64,000 nucleotides of DNA from Nematostella vectensis (Eukaryota > Cnidaria > Anthozoa > Actiniaria > Edwardsiidae): the NCBI RefSeq assembly GCF_932526225.1, contig NC_064036.1, forward strand, positions 10,113,519 to 10,177,518. The letters are read 5' to 3'. The notes below the pieces were generated by a model. The model was not told the origin of the DNA. It did not search any database and was given only the letters and a program-made list of their open reading frames with translations. Shown here piece by piece: positions 1 to 12,016 of the stretch (positions are counted from its first letter, which is position 1; every line of letters begins with the position of its first letter). A program made the translations under genes and the position numbers.

Positions 1-3000
1 CTCCAGGATGGCCTAGCTAACCTTACACAGTTTGCTGGTGCTCAAATGGCAGCAACTCAGGGTTACCAGTAAGTTTAACCATTATAGCTAAATCACAAGT
101 TTTGTGACTTCTAATTATTCAAGATCCCTGTCTTGTCTGGAAAAGGCGCATGGTCAATCAACCATCTAAACCATTCAATGACTTTTATGTTTTAACTGTT
201 GTGACATTTATCATTTGAAAGTAAACAACAAGGAAGTTAACTATAATAGAATGTGATAGATGAAAAATAGATTTTGAATTCTTTTCTGTGGGAACTACAA
301 ATTTAGCTTTTATTCTTAACATACACACTGAAAATTCAAGTTTGATTTGTGATCACTTGTTATACTGTAGAGCTGTGGCCTTGTTCAATACTGCTAGATG
401 TGACCATAGATCTTTGCACACAAAAAGTCTTACAAGCTTATTTTTTATAAAATTAAATTAGTGCATTTATTTATTTTTTTTCATATCCTAGGTAGAAGTG
501 TCAATTTTTTTTTCTAGCATAAAAATTGTTTCATTAAATTTCATATTTTGCAAAAAGAATGAAATGAGCCACAATCAGTGTATTTTATTGTCACCAAGAC
601 ATTATTCTTCTATTAGGGTACAAACTCAACAGCCACAGCCCCATGTCCAAGGACCAGGCCATAACCAGGTATAGAAACACACTATGCTCATTGTTTATCA
701 TATTAATTGTGCCGTCAACAGTCAGGTTCATGGGGAACTAAAACATAGTTGTGCACAGTCAAGTATGGTTAAGCTTTTTTTTTTCTGCAGGCACAATCAC
801 ATGCTCAATCCCAGGCTCAAGCGCAAGGGCAACAACAGCAGTTTCAAAGGCTTAAGGTAAGCTATGTAGCAACAATGTTGTTGATAAGGTAGTGCTGATA
901 AGGTCAGGTAAACTTGCATTTCATTGATTTGTTACAGCAGAATTTACCTTGATGGAACTCTCATATAAGGGATTCTCACATCTTGTGACTGATTTCTAAG
1001 CCCCTTTTTATAATTCATTAAAAATTACCTCAGATATAAGGGATTTTATGTATAATGACTAATCATAGCTCCGTACTAATGCTGTTTATTTATCAGTTCT
1101 ATGGTGTTTAACAGCAATGCAAATGAAATGTGATTATATGGATGTCAGTATAATACGCCCAGTACAAGTTTTGTGTGTAGTTCTTTTAAGTTAGTATAAT
1201 TATCCAGACCCACCTTATTTGTCTATGTGCAGGTTGAAGATGCTCTGTCGTATCTTGACCAAGTCAAGTTGCAGTTTGGCAACCAGCCACAAGTTTACAA
1301 CCACTTTTTGGATATTATGAAGGAGTTTAAGTCTCAAAGGTAATAATCTCTAGACAAGTAGCTTTCAATTTCATTTTCTAAAGGTGTTCAAGTCTCCTAG
1401 ACAATCTCGTAAGCTAGGGAAATCTGACAGCCAAAATAGCCCAATTGTATTCTCAATGTATTTATGTTCAAAACCAAAACAAAACAGCATTGTCATGCAC
1501 CTCTGACCCCCGATTCTCTTGGTAAACTGTAATTTTTCTTATAAAATTTCTGGAAAAAATGTTTATTTCAAACCATGTATTTTCACATACACCAATATTC
1601 ATCTTGTTTGTTTGTGTATTTATTTCAGTATTGACACTCCAGGAGTAATCAGTAGGGTTTCATCCCTTTTCAAGGGTCACCCTGAGCTTATTGTAGGCTT
1701 CAACACCTTCCTACCTCCTGGATACAAGATAGAGGTGCATGCTCATGACCCTGGTAGCGTGTCGGTGACTGCACCGACTGGACACCACACCCAGATATGT
1801 ACCTCCCTCAACCACCCTCCTCAGACTTCGGTAAGGGGACAGACATAGTAGACAGTGTCCAGACATTACTGTCCAACTCATTTTATTGTAATGCCAATAT
1901 CCATTGCATCATTTCGTATTTTGCAACCCTGCACATGTTCACCATTGTAACCAAGCAGTTCACATACAGTGTGTACCTAAATAATATGAATGTGTCGGCA
2001 AATTGACTACTTATGATGGTTTGTTGAACAAGCAGGATAACACAACTAGTGCAAGTCATTTCACTACAAGGCATTGTTCTATTGTTCGGTTGATCCGCAA
2101 AAATGCTCATTTGATTGGTCAATTCTTTGTCACACCACAGCTGAATTTTCAAAAGCTTTACTCGCCGAGGAGGGGAGCTAGAGAGTTTTTTCTCGCACGG
2201 TATAGGATAATATGACATATGATATATGATAATATGTTTTTCCGCTGGCGTTTCTGGGCGGTATGGGAGCAAATGGGTTAAACAATTTTGCCATCGTGAT
2301 ACAACAATTTTGAATGTTTGATTTGTTTAATGTGACATGTTGTGGCCTGTTAGACTAAAGTGCGAACCATGACAAAATGAAAAGGAATTGGATGCCTTGA
2401 AAAAAAGGGTTCCTTGTGGCTTCTGAAATATACATTTAGAATATTTATTTACATATATATTATAAATATATCAATGATATAGAGTGCATCCTTAAATAAA
2501 CTAATTGTTCCAGTTCTAAATGCTCAACTTATCCTTTATTTTTTGCTGACCTTTTTTAGCCACTGCCAGGCAATCAGCCCCCTCCATTCCCTTCTTCACA
2601 GAAACAGCAGCAACAACAACAACAGCAACAGACACACTCCAATAACTCGAATCAGCCAAGCCAGGTATAAAATAGTTTTGTTTAACAAAAGGGAGTTTCC
2701 ACAAATCGGCCAGTTTATTCATTTACACAGGGGGTTGCACAGGGTGCACACACTCCCCCTTGGCGGCTAAAAAGTGGGAATCTTCAAATACTATGCTTTT
2801 TCCATATGATACCTATGACTGCGCACCCCCTCCTCCTTTGATGTCCTTTGATAATGGTCAAGAGTGGGTCATTGGACCAAGGTACATGGTTGAAAGGGTT
2901 GGTATTCAGAAGGATTTGTGAGTGGGGTTGGGTAGTGGGTGAGCGACTAGAGAGTTATTTGCAATTATTAAGATAGTGATAAAAATGTACATATTTAGAT

Positions 3001-6000
3001 GTATTGTTTACAGGGTTCAATAAGCTGTTTCCTGGTCTTTGCCGGCTCTTTCTTCTGTATTCCCCTTGCATGCAACCTTTTTTTCCCACCAAAATCCACA
3101 AAGCCAGCAAAATGCAGCAGATTTAAAATATATATTTTTTGAACCCTGGTTTATGTGTTTAGATTGGGAAAAACAATAAGTAAAGCATAGAGGTCTTTGT
3201 TGTAGAACAAGAGTGTATTTTTGTTATTCTAGCCTTATCATTTATTTCTTTATCTTTTGATTTTAGAACCAGCAGCCGGTGGAGTTCAACCATGCTATCA
3301 ATTATGTTAACAAAATCAAGGTGTGTTTCTAATCTCTTTTTATTGCTCCCTGTGTAAAGGTTTTTGTTTGCTTCACTCAGATTTTGTCATTCCTATTTTA
3401 GAATCGATTCCAAGGACAGCCTGAAATCTACAAAGCATTTCTTGAGATCCTTCACACCTACCAAAAAGAACAGAAAAATATTAAAGAGGTACATGATGAC
3501 AACTTTATTCCTTCCTGTTGTTATCTTTTGTCAATGTTGCAGTTGAATTAACTTAATCTAGACTGCTAAAAAACCAACATCCATCTCTTTGGGAATACTA
3601 TAGAACAAACAGCAATGCCCAAATGTTTTTTTCGCACCATAGTAAGAACATGTACAACAATAACTGGAATAGCAACAAATTGAAGGTTAAAAAATTCAGA
3701 TGTTTACTAAGTTCTATACACTTTGCGTTTTTATTGTAGGCTGCTATGCAGGGAACTCCACTCTCTGAACAAGAGGTTAGCATTTATCTCAAAATACAAT
3801 CTGATTACTCTGGAAACAATACACAGTCTTTGACCACATAACCCTGTGCTTTTCTTATAGATTTACCTACGAGAAGCAAAACTTGCAAATGAGGTTGGTT
3901 AAAAACATAAAACCATATACCCTAAGAATAGGAACATACTTTCGATATATAGTATTTAATCATTGCTTTTACCCTGTCTGATAGGTGTACAAACAAGTTG
4001 CCAAGCTTTTCCAGAATCAGGAAGACTTGTTGAAGGAATTTAGCCAGTTCCTCCCTGATGCCAATGGAGGTAACTCTGCAGTCCAAGCTGTGAGAACTCA
4101 GGTATGTAGCCATATTGTTCATGTCTGGTAGCACCAGATCCTGGCTGTGCTTGATTTCAGTTGACATTATTGGTCTCTACTTGAGGAATGTCAATCAACC
4201 ACTCCTCTTTTTTATATATATTTGAAAATACAACAGTTCATATGCTAGAAACCCATCAGTTGAAGTCTGATAAAGTCTGTCAACAATATTTAATTGAAGT
4301 CATCTCAGTTACTCAGCGAAAAGGAAAAGGAAATAGATGCTTTGTTTGACCTACTATAATGCAGTAGTGTAAAATGATGGTGTTTTTAGGCTAGAAAAAC
4401 CTTATAGTCCTAGGTGCACACAACTTACGTCACTCCCAACAGAGCACCATTAACCCAATGAACTCTGTTTGAATTCAGGGTCTTATTGCTGCATCTGCCA
4501 GCCGTATGTCTCATGTGACTGGATCTGGTAGGAATGAGTACAGTCAGCCACACAAGAAACAAGGTAAAGAGCTTGTTGATAAATGCAAGTCATAAGTTTA
4601 ATTAATGTTGCATATTGTTTTTCAACCAATCTGCTCTTAACTCAGGAATGAACTCCAAGCGTGCTGCCCAGATGAGAAGGAATTCCAATAATGCTTCGTC
4701 TTCTCCACCACATCTTGGCCCAACAAAAGTGAGCTTAGTGAAATGTGTTTCCTCCATAGAAAAAAAAATTTATCAGGGACTGTGTTAGTCGACCATTGCG
4801 CTTTCCATACAAGCAAAGTCCTCTGTCTGTTTTTTTTTTTCTTTGTTTGAAAAATAAGCAAGCAAAGTAATGGCTTTTTCTGCTGCAGAATTCCAATATT
4901 GTTTTAAATTATAGTAAACCATTGAAGCATTTTCTTCTAATGATGTCACATGATATGAAAAGTGAAGCTAACGAAGTAGCCGCTGTACACCCTCTGTCTT
5001 TATGTTGATCCCAACTATTTAATTTCTAGAAAAAATCTCGCAATATCATGAAAGAAGTGTCAATGGCTGAAGCTGGGAAACTTGGAACCTTCACAGAATA
5101 TGCATTCTTTGACAAGGTAAGACTTTTCCAGCTCGAAGGAGCAATGCAACTGTTGTTGTTACTATGTTTTTCTGACATCCCTTTCCCTATTTGCAGGTCC
5201 GTAAAGCACTGAAAAGCCCTGAGGTCTATGACAACTTCCTTAGATGTCTAGTGCTTTTCAATCAAGAGGTCATTTCCAGATCAGAGCTTGTCCAGCTGGC
5301 CTCAAACTTTTTAGGGTATGAAATACTTCACCCTGTTGTACATTCCCTTAAGCTTTCTTTCTACTTGATGGCTAAAATTCCTAGAAGCTTTAACATCAAC
5401 TGCAAACACAGTTTGTCTCCATGTAAACATTTTTTAGGGTATGAGTATGTTCTTGCAGAAAATTTCCAGACCTAATGTACCCATATAAACATGTCCATAA
5501 TACTTAGGGTATGTTTATATAATTGCAGGAAATTTCCTGACCTTCTCACCTGGTTCAAGGAGTTCCTGGGTTATAAAGATTCTTCCCCTATGGAGTCCAT
5601 GTCAGGATTTAAGGAAAGAACTTCTGGTGAACTGGCACATCTGGAGATTGGTAAGATTAACTTTTGTGCTGAAATGATTCAATCATCAAAACTGAGTACA
5701 TTTTACACAAGAAATGTAGGTCATTAGGAAATCGGAGTGGACAAGAAAGGAGAGAAGTGGAGATATAAGTGTGAAAATCAGTGTGAATGTGAATTCTTTC
5801 TTTCTCTTTACCATCTCTGCTTTAATTCTCTGTTGCCTGTGCATTTCAAAGGAATGCACTGTACTGTATTGGCAAAAAATAGACCTCCTTATACCTTATA
5901 TTTACTGTCTTTTTATTGGATTTTCCCTTAAAATAAATCTGTTACACACCTGTATTATCATCAGATTATGCATCATGTAAGCGCTATGGCACAAGCTACA

Positions 6001-9000
6001 GGGCCCTGCCCAAGAGTTACACCCAGCCTAAGTGTTCTGGGAGGTCGGACATGTGCAAGGAAGTATTAAATGACACTTGGGTCTCATTTCCCTCATGGTC
6101 AGAGGACACGCCATTCCCAGGCACACGGAAAACTCAGTATGAAGAGTACATCTTCAGGTGTGAAGATGAGCGATTTGAGGTGAGTTCAGGTTCGTCCTCC
6201 ATCTTTCTGTCCGTCCATCTGTCAATCCTTTTTTATTATTGTTTTAAACACTGATTTTATCTTTCTCAGCTTGATGTTGTCCTCGAATCCAATCTGTCAA
6301 CAATACGTGTTCTTGAGGCTGTGCAGAAGAAACTGCAAAGAATGTCATCAGAGGAACAGCAGAAATTCCGATTAGACAGCTGTCTTGGAGGAACCTCTGA
6401 AATTGTACACAAAAAAGCGATTCAAAGGTTTGTTATTCTGAATTTCTGTTGTTGAGTTACCTGTTGGGTATTAAACAATTTTGACTTCTGCAGAATTTAT
6501 GGTGACAAAGCTCCAGATATCATTGATGGTATCAAAAAGACACCTGCAGTGGCTGTCCCCCTTGTCTTAAAAAGGCAAGTGCTGGCCCTAAAGGCTATAT
6601 GCATTTACACTACCTTGCAAAAGTCCTGCAGCACATTTTATGAACTTTCAGTCAGTGCATTTGTGCAGATTTTCTTGTGCAGATTACTTAAAAAATGCCC
6701 TACTTTGAGCCAAAAATTATGAAATTTAAAATAAATCATTTGAATATGGCTGCTAATATTATGAATAATTAACTAGTTACAGAACACAAAGATATTATTC
6801 CCTTTACAATTTTTTGTCAACTTATGCATGACTTTGTTGTTCTTTTTTATTAGATTAGAGGTACTTGCAGATACAGAGATATTATTCCCTTTACAATTTC
6901 TTGTCAACATATTCATGACTTTATTGTTGTTTTTATTAGATTAAAGGCCAAGGAAGAGGAATGGCGGGAATCCCAAAGGCAGTTCAACAAGATCTGGAGA
7001 GATCAAAATGAGAAATACTACTTGAAATCCCTTGACCACCAGGGCATTACATTCAAACAGAATGACTTGAAAGCCATGCGCTCCAAGAGTCTTATGAATG
7101 AGATTGAAAGCATATTTGACGAGGTACAATTATTCACTTGAATCTTTGATAGAATTCATTGAATAGTTCCCTTTTTCCACTTCTGACTCTTGTTTTCGCT
7201 AACATTTATTTCACCTTCCTAACAAACTCTACAGTCCTAGGCCCTGGCTGTTAGCAAATTTTCCCTGCTGGTAAAGAAATAATGGCTGGTAAACTTGTGG
7301 CTGTTGGACAATATGTTCTTCTCTCATGCCATATTCATTTTGCTTGATTTCCCAGTGAGCCTGTATATATTTCTTACGGACAACCCTCATTCTATAGAAG
7401 CTTTTGATTATAATAAATTCTTGCTTAGATAAGCTGAATAAAATAGATAGCTTGCTTCCCTTGTCGTGTTTAGTGTAGCAGGGTGGCCAGACTAACACTC
7501 TTTGACTCACTTGTAATCGCAGAGGCAAGAGCAGGCTGCAGAGGGCAATGCTGATGCTGGTGGCCCCCACATTGTTTTCACTTATCAGGTTAGAAATGTG
7601 CATACTAGACAACACTAGACACCCTTCATTATGGGGGTCCACAAAGTCAAGGCAACCCTTTATCGCACGACCAAGAAAACCGTGAACACCTGAAATATGT
7701 GTGGAATGTTGGTTCCGACCAATCACTCACAAGATATTCAAACAGTCAACTAGAAACATGTATCAACAAGTCTCAGTGTCTAAATTCTCGCGTCTAATTC
7801 ATCAGAAGACAATAAACATTCCTTACATATTTTAGGTGTTCAGTTTTACTGGTTGCACTGTAAATTAAACAATTTCTTTTGCATTGAGTTGCTGCCTACT
7901 TTAGCGAGAAAAGGAAAAAAATATGCTTGGCCAAGAGGCTAATTCCAGTTTTTTTTTTTCTAAAACAGGACAAGTCAATTTTAGATGATGCAGCAGGTCT
8001 GATTGTTCACCACATGAAAAGGCAAACAAGTATCCACAAGGAAGACAAAGCCAAAATCAAGTTGCTCCTTCACTGCTTCGTCCCAGACCTATTTTTTGCT
8101 CCTAGGTGAGTAACACATGAATGTAGCCAGAAATTTTACCAGAGGAAAGACATTTTACATGTGAAGAAAAAGTAATTTGGTGGAAGAGTTAAACATCATT
8201 GTTTGCTTTAATCTTATGTGAGCTTTTTAAAAAGAAATAGCACCAAGTGAGCTTTTGAGCTTTACAGGCATGTTAAAGTATTTTTGTTATTATAACAGAG
8301 GTGAACTAAGTGATGATGAAGATTCTGTGAAAGAAATGAATGGAATCAGCAAACCTGAAATGCCAAATGGAGTAGCTGAGGCAGAGGCTGTAAGTGTTTT
8401 AGATCAGGCAAAGAGATGTCATAGATATTCTGTACTAAGGCTTGGTCTTGTTTTTAGGATGATGCTTACAACTTATTCTTCATCAACCATAACTGGTACA
8501 TCTTCCTGAGGCTCCATCAGGTAGGAAAGTGTCTCTTTTAGTACTTACTCAAAGTGTTTGCACTAGGTTTCTTGTTTGGGGATTTAGTGGATTATTTACT
8601 GTGATTTCAAATATTCTGAGAGCTCTTGCCAATGTTTACCAAAATGCTCAAACCCACTTCTCACCACTTTTAATAAAGTTTTGAGTTTTGACGGAACATG
8701 TTTTCTGCCCTCTGATTGGTAAATGCATTGCCATGAGATGGCTTGGTTGGAAGCCATATAAGTCTAGGCCAGTTCAGGAATGGAAGGTAAAATTAAAAAG
8801 TAAGTTGAAATAAGTTCTTCAGCCTATGTAGTAAGATAAAAAGTCTACCTAAAACTTCTTTTAAAGGCCACTTTCTCTAAGAGATATTCGGATCAGCTGG
8901 AAATATATATTGAAAAAATAAAAGTAATCTTGAATTCTATGCCCCATACAGATTGTTTTTAACATTTTTACATTGATAACAACAAACCATCATATTAACC

Positions 9001-12000
9001 CATTTCACCCTTTGATTTCTGTCTAAAGATATTATGTGAGCGGCTACAGAAGATGTACCAACGATCAGTAGCAATAGCGGAAGCAGAAGCCTCTGACAAA
9101 CAGCAAAGAAAGGAAGCCACCGCAATTGCGCTAAGGTTAAAGGCGCCCAGTGAAATAGACCTGGAGGAGTACTACCCAGCCTTCCTGGACATGGTCAGGA
9201 ACTTACTGGACGGCAATATGGACTCCACCAACTTTGAGGACACTTGTCGTGAGATGTTTGGTGTGCATGCTTACATTGCGTTCACAATGGATAAACTAGT
9301 GCAGAATATTGTCAGACAGGTAAAACAGCTACCCATTTCCCTCAATCAGCTCTTTTACCTTAATCATAGCTCTTTTGCTTCAATCATAGCTCTTCTAATC
9401 AATTTTCTGCATTAAATTTGACATTATATCACACAATAGATTTGAGTCATTGCTATACAATACGTTTGACTGTAACAAATATCTTTACATTGATTTATGA
9501 TGCATATCATTACAGTGACAATATTCAGGGGACCACAACAATGGCATGATAAACAATTCAAAGCTCAATGATACAAACTTATTAATTCAATAACAAGATA
9601 TGGGATGTTGATACTATGATGCATATGCAAAACATTATTTGGCTTATCAGTATGCTTAACTAGACCAAGCAAAACGGAGGTTCAAGTCCTCACTTGAATA
9701 AGAACTCAAACTTCTCTTGTAGCTGCACACCATCGTGACGGATGAAACAGGTATCCAGATAACCGAGCTGTACCAGCAGGAACAAGCAAACAGTGCGACC
9801 GGGGGCAGCTCTTCCACCCAACACCTACGGGCGGCAGCAGAGCAGGCATACCAGAAGAAGGCGGAGCTCATCCTTACTGATGATAGCTGCTACAAATGTG
9901 TCATTGTAAGTATTGTAAACCACAAACTTAACCGTGCTCCTACTACACTCGTACAGAAATTTTACCTACTGACTTTGCAAATACCAGAGGAATAGGTGCT
10001 TTATATACATTAGTATATAACTGAGTTTGATTTCCCTGTGATCTGGTTTGTAGTTTACAGTAAGTTTTCGTTTTACTTGGATAAGTCTGAATCCTAGTAT
10101 AAGCCAACGATTGTAAATGCTGGGCTGTTACCTTATCACTCAACTATTTGTCTCACTATCTTTCAGCACAAGGACATGAACATCTGCCGCGTCAGCTTGG
10201 AACTTCTTGATACTGATGACACACACTCCGAGGATCCTGTTGAAGTGGAGGCGAGTAGTGTCGGGTCGTGATAAGGGAATCTTTTGTTTTGTGAGCTAAC
10301 GAGTGCTTGTGATTTGTAGAAATGGAATGACTACGTCCAGAGGTTTGTGGGAAGTGAGGAGGTTTCGGCTGAAGTCAAGGAAAGATTGCAAAAGAAGCCT
10401 TTATTTTTACCACGGTAAGTGATGTTGGCCTGAAAGAATGTATTGGTCAGTTTGCTAGCAAAATGAGCCGAAATGAAGTTCAATGATTCACTGCAAATTT
10501 AACTACGAGTAGTGAAGAACACCTCCAGATTCCTCGTTTCAGAGTCGGGCATGAATATGTACCTTCTGTTTAATCAGAACTGTGCATCGTCGTCGCTCAA
10601 AGCAGGGGCGCCCCAATAACAGTAGTTCAGCACCAACAGAATCTACCAACGACAATGGATCTTCCACAGATGAAGCGGAGAGTGAAGTGAATAACAGGTA
10701 CATGAAACAAAGAAACCAGACAGACAATTGTAGGGTGCAATTGTAACACACTGCTTGTCCTCAGTAGATAGATGCGGAATTTCCCTCGGCTCTCTCGGCC
10801 ACCAGGGGCATTCCTGGGCCGTTCTCAAATTATGCTTGCTAATATATGGTTATTTGAGTGTACTTCGGTGTCTTTTGCATTTTAAACAGCCCTCCCACAA
10901 ATCTAGTTAAGCCCGGACTATACTGATTTAAAGGCATCTAGCCGCCATGCTGCAATTAGGGATATGAGCGTCCTGCGGGTGAGCGAGGCTTGCCTGTGAG
11001 GGACCGCGTATGGCTGCCCTAACTGCGACATGGCCGCTGGTTAGCCAATAGGGCGAGTTTTCCGTGATGCAATCATTTACTGCCTGCAAGCAGGATATGT
11101 GCACAGAATTTCTTGTGTTGATTTTCTTGGCTGCGGCAAAGCACCTGATATTTCCCTGTTTGTCGTAGTGACAAAGAAGGCGAGAATGAGGAGAACGACG
11201 AGGTCGAGGACATGGAAGTAGAGAACTCGATTGAGTGCAAGTTGAGCCTCAATTCTTACAAGATGAAGTTCGTACACGGTAGCGGCGACTACATGTACCG
11301 ACGACGAGCTCTCACTAGAGCCAAAGAGGTGATTGGAGGAATGATATTGCGTCTAGTTTAAATCAAGTTTTACAAAATGGCACCAAAAGCACAGTTTGTA
11401 CAATGGAACTTACCATGTCACCGTATTTTCTGAAGAAAAAAAAAAACTATCTATTTGTACAAAATATGGACGCACCATGCATATCAAATGTGGAAAACCA
11501 CAAATTGGTCAATGGCGGTAGGAACAGAGTTTGATAATAAACCACGAAATTCTCTCTAATTTGGCTGAAATGTGCCTTGTTTGTGACGCTCTCCGTGTTT
11601 GACGAGAAAACCTGGTCAAGTTACGTTGCGTAATCTGCCCCCGTGCCGCGCGAACTGCCCCCGAGGCGCTCATCCTCCCCTCTCATTGTAGTCCATGTCA
11701 CAACTGCGGAGAACGCTATTTTGATATTGATTGTAAAAAGTGATTAACAAAGTCTGATTTGAATCCTTCGTTTCAGTGCCATCCCCGCGTGATGCCTCGA
11801 CTTCACAACCGCTTCCAGAAGTGGCTGGACGAGTGGCTCTCCGCCAACGTCACCCGAGACATGAATAATAAATGCGAGGATTGGCTGCTTGGCAACGTTG
11901 ACGGCCTACGAGCGTGCAGCACGACGCGAAAAACGCTGCCCAACTCGCTGATCCAGTGCCACAAATATGTCGTCAAGTTGGACCTGCCCCCGCCAGCCTC

Positions 12001-12016
12001 CCCGCCCACATCGTAA
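1..12016 (+). CDS. SIN3A: SIN3 transcriptional corepressor (SIN3A/B orthologue), 5'-partial, 31 exons
   Basis: Scaffold of the SIN3-HDAC complex; it binds DNA-bound repressors through PAH domains and HDAC1/2 through its central domain, in the nucleus. Exons with continuous phase: <1-68, 617-668, 791-856, 1233-1339, 1629-1830, 2560-2664, 3267-3320, 3402-3488, 3740-3775, 3861-3893, 3985-4101, 4479-4563, 4646-4728, 5030-5116, 5197-5315, 5529-5650, 5965-6179, 6270-6427, 6494-6574, 6940-7123, 7523-7588, 7969-8105, 8299-8389, 8458-8520, 9029-9319, 9723-9905, 10167-10250, 10320-10414, 10578-10697, 11169-11328, 11777-12016. About 1196 codons are visible; human SIN3A has about 1270, so only the N-terminus is missing. 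PAH1 starts near visible residue 63 ([15 protein letters not shown]), PAH2 near 201 ([12 protein letters not shown]), PAH3 near 375 ([18 protein letters not shown]). The HDAC-interaction region follows from about 475 ([15 protein letters not shown]), then the Sin3 C-terminal domain. Gln-rich linkers are present. Two introns use GC donors. SIN3A versus SIN3B cannot be separated by eye. Confidence 0.93.
5419..5545 (+). repeat. Tandem duplication (about 70 bp) of a SIN3 acceptor and exon start
   Basis: The real exon begins after ttgcag at 5528 (aaatttcctgacc). A diverged copy lies 70 bp upstream, with ttgcag ending at 5458 followed by aaaatttccagacc. Both copies are preceded by ttagggtatg, which also resembles the real donor at 5311-5320. 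The upstream copy would encode GKFPDL and then soon reach an in-frame stop. Confidence 0.7.
6575..6576 (+). other. GC 5' splice site (GC-AG intron) in SIN3
   Basis: The exon ending at 6574 reads AAAAG followed by GCAAGT. The next exon starts at 6940 after TTATTAG. Only this junction keeps the frame into the conserved RLKAKEEEW segment. The nearby GT at 6579 breaks the frame. The GC site matches the strong consensus AG|GCAAGT known for GC-AG introns. Confidence 0.8.
6788..6945 (+). repeat. Tandem duplication of a SIN3 splice-acceptor region
   Basis: A segment of about 86 bp starting near gatattattccctttacaa (6791 and 6878) occurs twice in direct orientation. Each copy ends in tttttattag|atta, giving AG acceptors at 6852-6853 and 6938-6939. 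Only the second leads into the conserved exon. Use of the first adds 86 nt and a stop. Confidence 0.8.
10251..10252 (+). other. Second GC 5' splice site in SIN3
   Basis: The exon ending GTGGAG at 10250 is followed by GCGAGT. The acceptor is at 10318-10319, so the intron is only 69 bp. The GT at 10255 would give a frame with an early stop in the next exon (after ATG GAA). The joined sequence VEVE|KWNDYV keeps phase 0. Confidence 0.7.
10937..11042. mobile_element. Small inverted-repeat element (MITE-like) in a SIN3 intron
   Basis: About 24 bp beginning agccgccatgctgcaattag is repeated in inverted orientation at the other end (ccctaactgcgacatggccg), about 50 bp apart. This is the structure of a short palindromic MITE remnant. 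No target-site duplication was recognised. Confidence 0.45.

Noticed and set aside
7229-7726. 165-codon - strand frame overlapping SIN3
   Set aside because: Antisense to a SIN3 exon and intron, with no recognised domain.
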